A stretch of 5,948 nt of DNA, taken from positions 1 through 5,948 of the forward strand of contig JABSQI010000118.1 in NCBI GenBank assembly GCA_013215905.1, written 5' to 3'. The stretch is from Legionellales bacterium (GTDB lineage Bacteria > Pseudomonadota > Gammaproteobacteria > PIVX01). The notes under the pieces are model-generated. The model searched no databases, had not been told where the DNA came from, and saw only the letters and a list, made by a program, of their open reading frames with translations. Position 1 is the first letter of the stretch, and every line of letters starts with the position of its first letter. Below are positions 1 through 5,808 of this stretch, one piece after another. Position numbers and translations under genes: made by a program.

Positions 1-232
1 AAAACAATGATTTTTTGTCTCCACCATTCGCAAGATAATGTCCATGACAACGGTGACCTGAAAAAATACTATCTCCCGCAATTAAATGTGATAGCAAACC
101 AACAGCTACGGCTTCCTGGCCTATACATGTGTGCACCGTACCTCTAAGAAACCCTTTGTCATACATCCTTAAAAGTGTTTCTTCAAACACTCTTATTTCA
201 ATCATTTTTTTATGCAATGCAGCTTGATTCAT
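1..232 (-). CDS. Thiamine-diphosphate-dependent 2-oxo acid dehydrogenase E1 component, alpha subunit (5' part only)
   Basis: Seventy-seven N-terminal residues are present; the rest lies beyond the left edge. I translated this directly from the minus strand, with the ATG at 232-230. The family mark is the stretch with HTCIGQEA at residues 34-41, followed by SGHRCHGHYLA at 58-68. The His-Arg of the second block matches the conserved segment that contacts thiamine diphosphate in E1 alpha subunits. E1 decarboxylates a 2-oxo acid and passes the acyl group to the lipoyl arm of E2, in the cytoplasm. The substrate (pyruvate, branched-chain 2-oxo acid or acetoin) cannot be decided from this fragment. 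The form with a Thr-Val-His-Thr-Cys-Ile-Gly core also occurs in fused alpha-beta E1 proteins, so a fusion is possible. The ribosome binding site is weak: only an A-rich GAAAAAAG lies upstream. Met10 is an alternative start but has no better site. Confidence 0.85.
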   Translation of the reverse strand, partial: MNQAALHKKMIEIRVFEETLLRMYDKGFLRGTVHTCIGQEAVAVGLLSHLIAGDSIFSGHRCHGHYLANGGDKKSLF

Positions 233-266
233 CGTAAACTTTTTTCACTGATTTAACTTTAAAATT

Positions 267-295
267 GCTATAACACAAATTTTTATACAATAATT
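267..295 (-). promoter_or_regulatory. Possible promoter of the E1 alpha gene
   Basis: On the minus strand TGTTATAGC (275-267) resembles an extended -10 element (TGnTATAnT), about 35 bases before the ATG. The -35 position at normal spacing (AATTAT, 295-290) is poor, so the call rests on the -10 alone in a very AT-rich background. Confidence 0.25.
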
Positions 296-355
296 CGTAT
301 TATTCTATTAAATTTTACTCGAATTTTAGCATTTTCTTGCATGATTGCCCACACC

Positions 356-519
356 GTGTTCATGACAACAGTATTAGATTTTTTGTGTTCTATCAGCTAT
401 CTGTGAATCTTAGAACATGGCCTCTGAACAACTAACAATTACAAGGTGACAGTCTCTTAAGTCCATACAATGGTGCTTATCACCTAGTTATGAAACGAGA
501 CAACTGTTACCTATAGCAC
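356..519 (+). other. Candidate structured RNA or decayed element (unidentified)
   Basis: By eye this island folds as a closed multibranch structure. An outer stem pairs 356-360 with 515-519 (one G-U). An inner stem pairs 367-372 with 503-508. Inside it are two hairpins. One is a 9-bp stem, 384-392 with 411-419, with two G-U pairs at its base. The other is a nested arm, 444-449 with 480-485 (AGGTGA/TCACCT), then AAG/CTT (459-461, 476-478), then CCAT/ATGG (463-466, 470-473). The wobble pairs form only in a plus-strand transcript, hence the strand. GC is higher than the flanks. I looked for signatures of tmRNA, RNase P RNA, SRP RNA and 6S RNA and recognised none. No clear promoter or U-tract terminator frames it. 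It may equally be a pseudogene remnant. Confidence 0.3.
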
Positions 520-652
520 AATAATTGTTCAAAATATTGTGGATGTAGTTAACATACAAGTTACAAAATACTTTAATAAAGATTATAAAGAGATTGATAG
601 TAATTAGAGTTTCAAATTTAATATGCATAAATAATATAAAAGACGCTTTATT

Positions 653-680
653 ATTTTATACAAATATTTTTGTATAAAAT
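653..680. repeat. Perfect 12-bp AT-rich inverted repeat
   Basis: ATTTTATACAAA (653-664) and TTTGTATAAAAT (669-680) are exact inverted copies around a 4-base centre. The pairing can extend outwards past a small bulge (TTTATT at about 648-653 with AATAAA further right). The 10-mer TTTTATACAA of the left arm recurs exactly at 281-290, just upstream of the possible E1 alpha promoter. No T-run follows either arm closely enough to make it a standard terminator. It could be an operator, a transcript-end hairpin for dsbB, or a chance product of extreme AT content. Confidence 0.55.
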
Positions 681-740
681 TTATAAATAAATTATTTATG
701 AGGCTTGATACCCTTTCTTTTTATTTTACTATTAAATATA

Positions 741-827
741 CTAATCCTCACTTTTTCCGCAATTTAGTAATAGTGCAATTTTTCCCGCTAGGTGAAACTT
801 TCCTTCACTTTTTGGACAGAAATTATA
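741..827. repeat. Repetitive pyrimidine-rich patch with an open frame but no start
   Basis: TCACTTTTT occurs at 748-756 and 805-813. GCAATTT occurs twice (759-765, 775-781). TTTTTCCGC (752-760) is nearly repeated as TTTTTCCCGC (779-788). On the minus strand the frame 827-741 is open for 28 codons and reads like protein (it includes FHLAGKIALLLNCGKSED before a TAG), yet it has no ATG, GTG or ribosome binding site after the preceding stop. I do not recognise it. It may be part of a dispersed repeat or the remnant of a gene end. Confidence 0.3.
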
Positions 828-885
828 TTATCTTAAATACATTTAAATTCACAATTTGTTAACTTTTTTAATAACGCATCTAAAT

Positions 886-1272
886 TTATACTTTACAATT
901 CTTTTTTACCAAACAAAATTCAATTACCAAAAGTACAAATAAAATTATTAATGATAGGATTAAATTGGCTAGATCACTCTTTGTTATAATCTTACACACT
1001 TCTTGGCTACAAAAAAATGAAAAAGCTTTTAAACTAACCAATACTTCAGCTCCTACAACTAATAAAATCACTCTTCTAATAAAAGAACTAAATTTTATCG
1101 AAAGTAATATGGTCAATAAAAAAAGAGTTATATATAAATATCTATGCCATAAACAGATATCACAAGCAGGATATCCCATATATAGTTCCCAATATATTAC
1201 ATTGCTGCATCCCCAGATAGCTAAGACAAGAGAAGAACAGAAAAAACATTTATATAAATTTGATTCCCTCAT
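886..1272 (-). CDS. dsbB: Disulfide bond formation protein DsbB, short form
   Basis: An inner-membrane quinone reductase that re-oxidises the periplasmic thiol oxidase DsbA and passes electrons to ubiquinone or menaquinone. The 128 residues form four hydrophobic helices (about 8-28, 42-61, 66-86 and 101-122). The first periplasmic loop carries the family hallmark PACDIC, with Cys37 and Cys40 just before helix 2, followed by Arg44 where E. coli DsbB has its quinone-linked Arg48. The second redox pair is Cys88 and Cys93 (CSQEVC) before helix 4. E. coli DsbB has about 176 residues and a much wider second pair (Cys104/Cys130), so this is nearer the compact BdbC-like size. The start is ATG 1272-1270, preceded by a good site (AGAGGGAG). 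No DsbA gene lies in the window. The gene is divergent from the tRNA and probably transcribed alone. Additional cysteines (9, 12, 22, 120, 126) sit in or near the membrane. Confidence 0.85.
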   Translation of the reverse strand: MRESNLYKCFFCSSLVLAIWGCSNVIYWELYMGYPACDICLWHRYLYITLFLLTILLSIKFSSFIRRVILLVVGAEVLVSLKAFSFFCSQEVCKIITKSDLANLILSLIILFVLLVIEFCLVKKNCKV

Positions 1273-1348
1273 ACTCCCTCTAAAATTTAGTAGATATTTA
1301 TATTAATAATGAAAGCATAACTCATCACTAATATAACATAATTTAGTG

Positions 1349-1354
1349 TATAAT
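1349..1354 (+). promoter_or_regulatory. -10 element for tRNA-Arg
   Basis: A perfect TATAAT ends 15 bases before the first base of the tRNA, placing transcription start about 8-10 bases upstream of the mature 5' end. No good -35 hexamer lies at standard spacing (1326-1331 is CACTAA). Confidence 0.55.
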
Positions 1355-1369
1355 AGTCGATACGCTATA

Positions 1370-1446
1370 GCCCCGGTGGCACAGCTGGATAGCGCGATCC
1401 CCTCCTAAGGGATAGGTCAGAGGTTCGAATCCTCTCCGGGGCGCCA
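1370..1446 (+). tRNA. tRNA-Arg, anticodon CCU
   Basis: This tRNA decodes the AGG codon. It has 77 nucleotides including a genomically encoded CCA. The acceptor stem GCCCCGG (1370-1376) pairs fully with CCGGGGC (1436-1442), with discriminator G1443. The D arm is GCAC, loop AGCTGGATA, GCGC. The anticodon stem ATCCC/GGGAT is perfect and holds the loop CTCCTAA with CCT at 1404-1406. The T stem AGAGG/CCTCT encloses TTCGAAT. The encoded CCA is typical of gammaproteobacteria. One oddity is an A-C mismatch at the third pair of the D stem (A1381 with C1393). The gene stands alone, with no other tRNA beside it. I see no clear terminator between it and the convergent 3' end of asd. Confidence 0.96.
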
Positions 1447-1520
1447 TTCTTATGAACACTTTTTTAATACAATATGTGATAAGATAAACTACAGAAAATT
1501 GAAATAGACGTAAGATTTGT

Positions 1521-2540
1521 TTAAATAATTTTTTTCACGAGTAATTGTGCTATTTGGACAGTATTCCAAGCGCCACCCTTTCTAACATTATCAGCAACAA
1601 CCCAAAGATTAAGGGCATTTTCACGAGTAATATCCTTACGTAAGCGCCCAACAAATACATCTAACTTGCCAACAGCATCCGTCATTGCAGTGGGATATTC
1701 TTGATCATCAAAAAATTTAAGACCTTTTGTTTTCATGTACTCTTTTTTTAAAGCTTCTAAATCAACAGACTCTTTAGTTTCAACATTTACACTTTCAGAA
1801 TGTCCAAAAATAGTAGCAATTCTAACAGCTGTAGCATTCACTAAAATTTCTTGATCGTTAAATATCTTCCTAGTTTCATTAAACATTTTCATTTCTTCTT
1901 TTGTATATCCATTATCTAGAAACTCATCTATGTGAGGTATTGCATTGAATGCTATTGGTTTATCATAAATAACAGCCTCACCCTCTTTTCCATTTAATAA
2001 ATTTGTTGTTTGAGATACTAATTCTGAAATAGCTTTTCTACCTGTACCAGAAACAGACTGATAAGTACTAACATTCACTCTATTAATACCATACAATCGA
2101 TAGATTGGTTCTAATGCAACACACATTTGAATTGTGGAACAATTTGGATTAGATATTAATATAGGAGATTTAACATTATCTAACTCATAAGCATTAACTT
2201 CAGGGACAATTAATGGGATATTAGGATCATCTCTATAAGCAGATGAATTATCAATAACAAAACATCCTTTTTCCACAGCCTTTAAACAGTACTGTTTAGA
2301 TACCTCACTTCCAGCTGCAAATAAAGCCAATTCTACCTTGGAAAAATCAAACCCCTCTAAATCTTCAATATAAACATTTTTATTATTAAATACTATCGAC
2401 TTACCAATTGATCTAGAACTAGATAAAGGAAAAATTTTATCCACTGTGATACTACTATTATCCAATAATTGAATAATTGTTTCTCCAACAACACCAGTTG
2501 CCCCAACTACCGCAACATTTACCTTACTGCTAGCACCCAT
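1521..2540 (-). CDS. asd: Aspartate-semialdehyde dehydrogenase
   Basis: Cytoplasmic NADPH enzyme that reduces aspartyl-4-phosphate to aspartate semialdehyde. This is the branch point to diaminopimelate/lysine, methionine and threonine, and so it feeds peptidoglycan. At 339 residues it has the usual length of the shorter Asd class (about 335-345). The NADP-binding loop GATGVVGE is at residues 13-20. The nucleophile is Cys134 in NPNCST. The block TYQSVSGTG (159-167) carries Gln161. Arg240 and the general base His247 (in GHSES) are in place. The ATG (2540-2538) directly follows the TGA of prmB with no spacer, and a GAGAG lies about 10 bases upstream inside prmB. The gene is therefore likely co-transcribed and translationally coupled with prmB. 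No other lysine or threonine gene is adjacent. Nothing appears truncated. Confidence 0.97.
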   Translation of the reverse strand: MGASSKVNVAVVGATGVVGETIIQLLDNSSITVDKIFPLSSSRSIGKSIVFNNKNVYIEDLEGFDFSKVELALFAAGSEVSKQYCLKAVEKGCFVIDNSSAYRDDPNIPLIVPEVNAYELDNVKSPILISNPNCSTIQMCVALEPIYRLYGINRVNVSTYQSVSGTGRKAISELVSQTTNLLNGKEGEAVIYDKPIAFNAIPHIDEFLDNGYTKEEMKMFNETRKIFNDQEILVNATAVRIATIFGHSESVNVETKESVDLEALKKEYMKTKGLKFFDDQEYPTAMTDAVGKLDVFVGRLRKDITRENALNLWVVADNVRKGGAWNTVQIAQLLVKKII

Positions 2541-3428
2541 TCAAAAATAACTCTCTAACTCATCTTTAGTCATTGTGAATATACCTGAGCCTCCATTATA
2601 CAACTCAACCCAAGTAAATGGTATAGTGGAAAAATATTGCTCTAAATTATTAGCAGATTCACCTACTTCTATGAATATTACACCATTATCAGAAAGAAAT
2701 TTTGCTGCATTTCTCAAAATTTCCTCAACAATTTTTAGCCCATTATTCTCCGCTACAAATGCTAATTTAGGTTCATGATAAAACTCTTTGGCTAATTCAT
2801 TATATTCATTAATACTAACATAGGGAGGATTAGCAACAATTAGATCATACTTTTTTTCTGTATTAACATTATTAAACAAATTAGACTCATTCAGAAAAAT
2901 TCTTTCTTGTAAGCAATGTAGTTTGACGTTTTTTCTAGCAACATCTAGTGAATCATTAGATATATCAATAGCTTCCACAATACAATTAGAAAATTGATGA
3001 GCTATAGAAATAGCTATCGCACCGCTTCCAGTACAAAGCTCTAGGACATTATGAGGCTCAAAATTTATCCAAGGAGAAAAATTATTAGTAATGATCTCAG
3101 CAAAAGGTGATGTCGGAATCATTGCCCTATTATCTATATAAAATTTTCTACCAGCAAAATAAGCTGAGTTAGTTATATAAGGTGCTGGAATTTTTTTATT
3201 AATTCTATCTTCAAAAAAAGTCATAATTTGATCGATTTCTTCTGCTGATAAAACTCTTTCCAAGGGTAAAGAGCCCCTTAATAGATCAATTTTTAGCACA
3301 TATGCTACTAATACATAAGCTTCGTCATATGAATTATCAGTTCCATGATAAAAACATAAATCACTATCTGAAAATTTTTTACTTCCAATATCTAATATTT
3401 GAGATACAGTTTCCAATTTAATATTCAT
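2541..3428 (-). CDS. prmB: Ribosomal protein uL3 N5-glutamine methyltransferase PrmB
   Basis: SAM-dependent enzyme that methylates a glutamine side chain of ribosomal protein L3 during 50S assembly. It has 295 residues against 310 in E. coli, the difference lying mainly at the C-terminus. The N-terminal substrate domain holds YHGTDN (27-32), as in E. coli PrmB. The Rossmann SAM site is VLELCTGSGAIAI (128-140). The catalytic NPPY is at 200-203. The segment EFYHEPKLAF (215-224) and the ending NGGSGIFTMTKDEL (278-291) separate PrmB from the paralogue PrmC/HemK, which targets release factors. The usual PRSP motif before the SAM domain reads PTSP here, with Thr106 in place of Arg. The start ATG 3428-3426 has a strong AGGGGG just upstream. 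It is the first gene of a prmB-asd unit. Confidence 0.95.
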   Translation of the reverse strand: MNIKLETVSQILDIGSKKFSDSDLCFYHGTDNSYDEAYVLVAYVLKIDLLRGSLPLERVLSAEEIDQIMTFFEDRINKKIPAPYITNSAYFAGRKFYIDNRAMIPTSPFAEIITNNFSPWINFEPHNVLELCTGSGAIAISIAHQFSNCIVEAIDISNDSLDVARKNVKLHCLQERIFLNESNLFNNVNTEKKYDLIVANPPYVSINEYNELAKEFYHEPKLAFVAENNGLKIVEEILRNAAKFLSDNGVIFIEVGESANNLEQYFSTIPFTWVELYNGGSGIFTMTKDELESYF

Positions 3429-3517
3429 TTCCCCCTAAAAACTCATAGATATATTGTTACAATTTAAATTAATAAATGCGAATAAAACAATAATAATTAA
3501 CATATTTTTTAACATCT

Positions 3518-3544
3518 ATTTTAGCATAATTAAAATATAGCCAA
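3518..3544 (-). promoter_or_regulatory. Probable promoter of prmB-asd
   Basis: On the minus strand TGCTAAAAT (3526-3518) is an extended -10 (TGn followed by TAAAAT). A weaker -35, TTGGCT, lies at 3544-3539 with a 15-base spacer, which extended -10 promoters tolerate. This gives a leader of roughly 80 bases before prmB. Confidence 0.45.
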
Positions 3545-3590
3545 ACTAGATAATAATAATTACTTCTATATCATCGATATTTAAATTTAG

Positions 3591-3620
3591 TTGACATTAT
3601 CCATGCTATTTTGAGATTAT
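3591..3620 (+). promoter_or_regulatory. Probable sigma-70-type promoter of fabV
   Basis: A perfect TTGACA at 3591-3596 is followed after 18 bases by GATTAT (3615-3620; four of six bases fit). Transcription would start near 3627, about 24 bases before the fabV ATG. It is the best -35 box I see in the window. Confidence 0.6.
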
Positions 3621-3650
3621 AAAACATATAAACTTCAAACGGGAATATAT

Positions 3651-4844
3651 ATGATAGTCTCTCCTAAAGTTCGTGGTTTCATTTGCACTACCGCTCATCC
3701 ACTAGGGTGCCAAAAAAACGTAGCCAACCAAATAAATTTTGTAAAATCCCAACCATCCATAAGTGAAGGGCCAAAAAACGTACTAGTTATAGGTTCATCT
3801 ACAGGTTATGGTTTAGCTAGTCGGATTGTAGCTGGTTTTGGCGCACAGGCAAAAACATTAGGAGTATTTTTCGAAAAAGAATCTAATGGGAAAAAAACTG
3901 CTACTCCTGGTTGGTATAACAGTTCTTTTTTTGAACAAGAAGCAGAAAAATCTGGTTTATACGCTAAAAGTATCAATGGAGATGCTTTTTCTAACTCTAT
4001 CAAAGAACAAGTAATAGAAACTATCAAATCTGACTTAGGTGGAAAAATAGATCTTGTTGTATACAGTCTTGCAGCCCCAAGAAGACAACACCCTAATAAA
4101 CAAGAAGTCTTTAATTCTACATTAAAACCAATTGGCAACAAATATACTAATAAAACAGTAAATGTCATCGATGAAGTTGTCAGTAATATAGATATTGAGC
4201 CTGCAAATGATCAAGAAATACAAGGAACCATTGAAGTTATGGGAGGCGAAGATTGGGAATTATGGATTAATTCTTTACTAGAAGCAGATGTCCTCTCTGA
4301 AAACTGTAAAACTGTAGCTTATTCTTATATTGGTCCAGAACTGACCTACCCTATATATAGACACGGAACAATTGGTAAAGCAAAGGAGCATCTAGAAGAA
4401 ACTGCAAAGAATTTAAATAACAAACTAAATAAAATCAATGGTAATGCTTTTATCTCCGTCAATAAAGGACTAGTTACACAAGCAAGTTCTGCAATTCCTG
4501 TTGTGCCATTATATATTTCAATATTATACAAAGTTATGAAAAAACATGGTGTCCACGAAGGTTGTATTGAACAAATCTATAGATTATTCTCCCAGTTATA
4601 TAACCAAGAACAATTATTGTTGGATTCTCAAGGTAGAATTAGAATTGATAATTTAGAAATGCAAGAAAACATTCAACAAGAAGTACAACAAATATGGGAA
4701 GAAGTATCTACCGACAATTTAACTAGTCTTACTGATATTGCAGGATATAAAGATGACTTTTATGGATTATTTGGCTTCAATGTTCCTAGTATTGACTATA
4801 CTAAAGACGTAGATATAGATGTTAAGATCCCTTCTTTGAAATAA
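3651..4844 (+). CDS. fabV: Enoyl-ACP reductase, FabV type
   Basis: NADH-dependent enzyme that reduces trans-2-enoyl-ACP (or CoA), the last step of each fatty-acid elongation cycle. It is a large member of the short-chain dehydrogenase superfamily. The 397 residues match the family length (about 395-400). The N-terminus MIVSPKVRGFICTTAHPLGC is characteristic. The dinucleotide loop GSSTGYGLASR is at 48-58. VVYSLAAPRR (136-145) follows strand 5. The catalytic Tyr-x8-Lys is Tyr236 and Lys245 within IYRHGTIGKAK, the spacing that distinguishes FabV from FabI (Tyr-x6-Lys). The ATG is preceded by GGGA at 7-base spacing and by a good promoter. It ends in tandem stops, TAA TAG. It is a single-gene unit, convergent with folD. 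FabV enzymes are known to be insensitive to triclosan; whether this genome also has FabI cannot be seen here. Confidence 0.97.
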   Translation: MIVSPKVRGFICTTAHPLGCQKNVANQINFVKSQPSISEGPKNVLVIGSSTGYGLASRIVAGFGAQAKTLGVFFEKESNGKKTATPGWYNSSFFEQEAEKSGLYAKSINGDAFSNSIKEQVIETIKSDLGGKIDLVVYSLAAPRRQHPNKQEVFNSTLKPIGNKYTNKTVNVIDEVVSNIDIEPANDQEIQGTIEVMGGEDWELWINSLLEADVLSENCKTVAYSYIGPELTYPIYRHGTIGKAKEHLEETAKNLNNKLNKINGNAFISVNKGLVTQASSAIPVVPLYISILYKVMKKHGVHEGCIEQIYRLFSQLYNQEQLLLDSQGRIRIDNLEMQENIQQEVQQIWEEVSTDNLTSLTDIAGYKDDFYGLFGFNVPSIDYTKDVDIDVKIPSLK

Positions 4845-4860
4845 TAGTATTTATTAATTT

Positions 4861-5748
4861 TTAGAGCATGATTTTTTTGCATAAATATCGCTCATAATTA
4901 TTTCTTTTTAAATATAAAAGAAGAGTATTTTTTAGCAACATAGCAACAGTCATAGGTCCAACACCTCCTGGAACTGGAGTGATCCAACTTGCTCTCTTTT
5001 TAGCTTCAACAAAATCAACATCACCTACAATCCCACCATTTTTGATACAAGCAATTCCAGCATCAACAACAATTGCATTGTGTTTTATCCAATTACCTTT
5101 TATTAGAAAAGGTTTCCCAACTGCAGATATTAATAAATCAGCCATTTTAATTTCAGATTTTAAATCTCTAGTTTTAATATGACAAATAGTTACTGTACAA
5201 TTATTCTCCAATAATTGCATGGCCATAGGTCTACCCACTATATTTGAAGCACCAACAATAACTGCCTTTAAGCTACTTAGTGATATTTTTGTTTCCTCTA
5301 ACAAACGCATAATCCCTAAAGGTGTACATGGTCTTATACCTTGTGTTCTTTGAGACAACTTTCCTTGATTTAATGGGTGAAATCCATCTACATCTTTTTC
5401 TGGTGAGATAGCTTCTAAAATAGCTTTTTCAAAAATATTTCTTGGCAATGGTAATTGCACAAGTATTGCATCTGTCAAAATATCTTGATTATATTTTTCA
5501 ATTATTTTAATTAAATCATCTGTATCAACCAAGTTTTCTATTAAAACGACCTCTGAATCAATACCTACTTCTTTACACGCATGATGTTTTTTATCAACAT
5601 ATAACTTCGAAGCTGGATTTGAACCAACCAACAAAACTACAATTTTAGGAGGCCTTTTACCAGATACAACAAGAAAATCAACAATATTTTTGATTCTCTC
5701 TTTCTCTAGAAAAGCAATTTTATTACCATTAAGTATCTGTGATATCAC
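4861..5748 (-). CDS. folD: Bifunctional methylene-THF dehydrogenase / methenyl-THF cyclohydrolase FolD
   Basis: Cytoplasmic enzyme that interconverts 5,10-methylene-, 5,10-methenyl- and 10-formyl-tetrahydrofolate, supplying formyl groups for purines and initiator tRNA and making NADPH. The active-site residues align with E. coli numbering: Tyr50 and Lys54 in YVDKK, Gln98 in VQLPLP and Asp121 in KDVDGFHP. The NADP-binding loop GASNIVGRP is at 166-174 and the C-terminal signature PVPGGVGPMT at 258-267. Its 295 residues slightly exceed the usual 280-290; the basic tail after residue 280 is the extra part. The start is GTG (5748-5746), giving the expected N-terminus. An out-of-frame ATG TGA overlaps it. 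Downstream, only 16 bases separate its stop from that of convergent fabV. Upstream on the same strand lies the LOG gene, 60 bases away, so the two may be co-transcribed. Confidence 0.97.
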   Translation of the reverse strand: MISQILNGNKIAFLEKERIKNIVDFLVVSGKRPPKIVVLLVGSNPASKLYVDKKHHACKEVGIDSEVVLIENLVDTDDLIKIIEKYNQDILTDAILVQLPLPRNIFEKAILEAISPEKDVDGFHPLNQGKLSQRTQGIRPCTPLGIMRLLEETKISLSSLKAVIVGASNIVGRPMAMQLLENNCTVTICHIKTRDLKSEIKMADLLISAVGKPFLIKGNWIKHNAIVVDAGIACIKNGGIVGDVDFVEAKKRASWITPVPGGVGPMTVAMLLKNTLLLYLKRNNYERYLCKKIML

Positions 5749-5762
5749 ATTAAATAACCTTT
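5746..5762 (-). promoter_or_regulatory. Ribosome binding site and GTG start of folD
   Basis: AAAGG (5762-5758) lies 9 bases before the GTG at 5748-5746. An ATG at 5750-5748 overlaps the GTG but runs straight into TGA, so it cannot start folD. This decides the GTG start. Confidence 0.75.
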
Positions 5763-5808
5763 AAATAGATTACTAGTAAATAAGTTATATTATTGAAAAC
5801 TATCTTTT

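Larger units (their letters stand above)
233..885. other. 653-bp gene-free spacer
   Basis: I find no credible coding region on either strand; the open stretches are under about 40 codons and lack good starts. Composition is uneven. Bases 361-520 are about 37% GC by count, while 541-600 are about 23% and 601-660 about 15%. Three things in it are described separately: a foldable island (356-519), a perfect AT palindrome (653-680) and a repetitive pyrimidine-rich patch (741-827). It lies between the 3' end of dsbB and the 5' end of the E1 alpha gene, both on the minus strand, so it must contain the E1 alpha promoter and probably the end of the dsbB transcript. No strong intrinsic terminator is visible. 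Confidence 0.8.

Noticed and set aside
292..325. AATTCG/CGAATT inverted repeat as the end of a mobile element
   Set aside because: A 6-bp match in AT-rich DNA, with no target duplication, transposase or matching right end.
341..406. 21-codon ORF starting MIAHTVF in the spacer
   Set aside because: No Shine-Dalgarno sequence upstream and no recognisable product; the length is expected by chance.
538..546. DnaA-box-like TGTGGATGT, possible replication origin
   Set aside because: Only seven of nine bases match, it is a single copy, and no dnaA, gidA or dnaN gene is nearby.
792..813. Possible intrinsic terminator: GTGAA hairpin with TTCAC followed by TTTTT
   Set aside because: The stem is only 5 bp and points along the plus strand, where no gene ends nearby. 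It is better viewed as part of the repetitive patch.
965..1306. 113-codon open frame on the plus strand
   Set aside because: It lies opposite dsbB, has no ribosome binding site and no recognisable motif, while the minus-strand frame has the full DsbB signature.
3806..4168. 120-codon open frame on the minus strand
   Set aside because: Antisense shadow of fabV, whose catalytic motifs are intact in the same stretch. The smaller antisense frames at 2575-2778, 4346-4531 and 4979-5182 were dropped for the same reason.
4845..4860. Shared terminator between convergent fabV and folD
   Set aside because: The gap is 16 bases of AT-rich sequence without a hairpin, so termination must occur inside the opposing genes or by another route.
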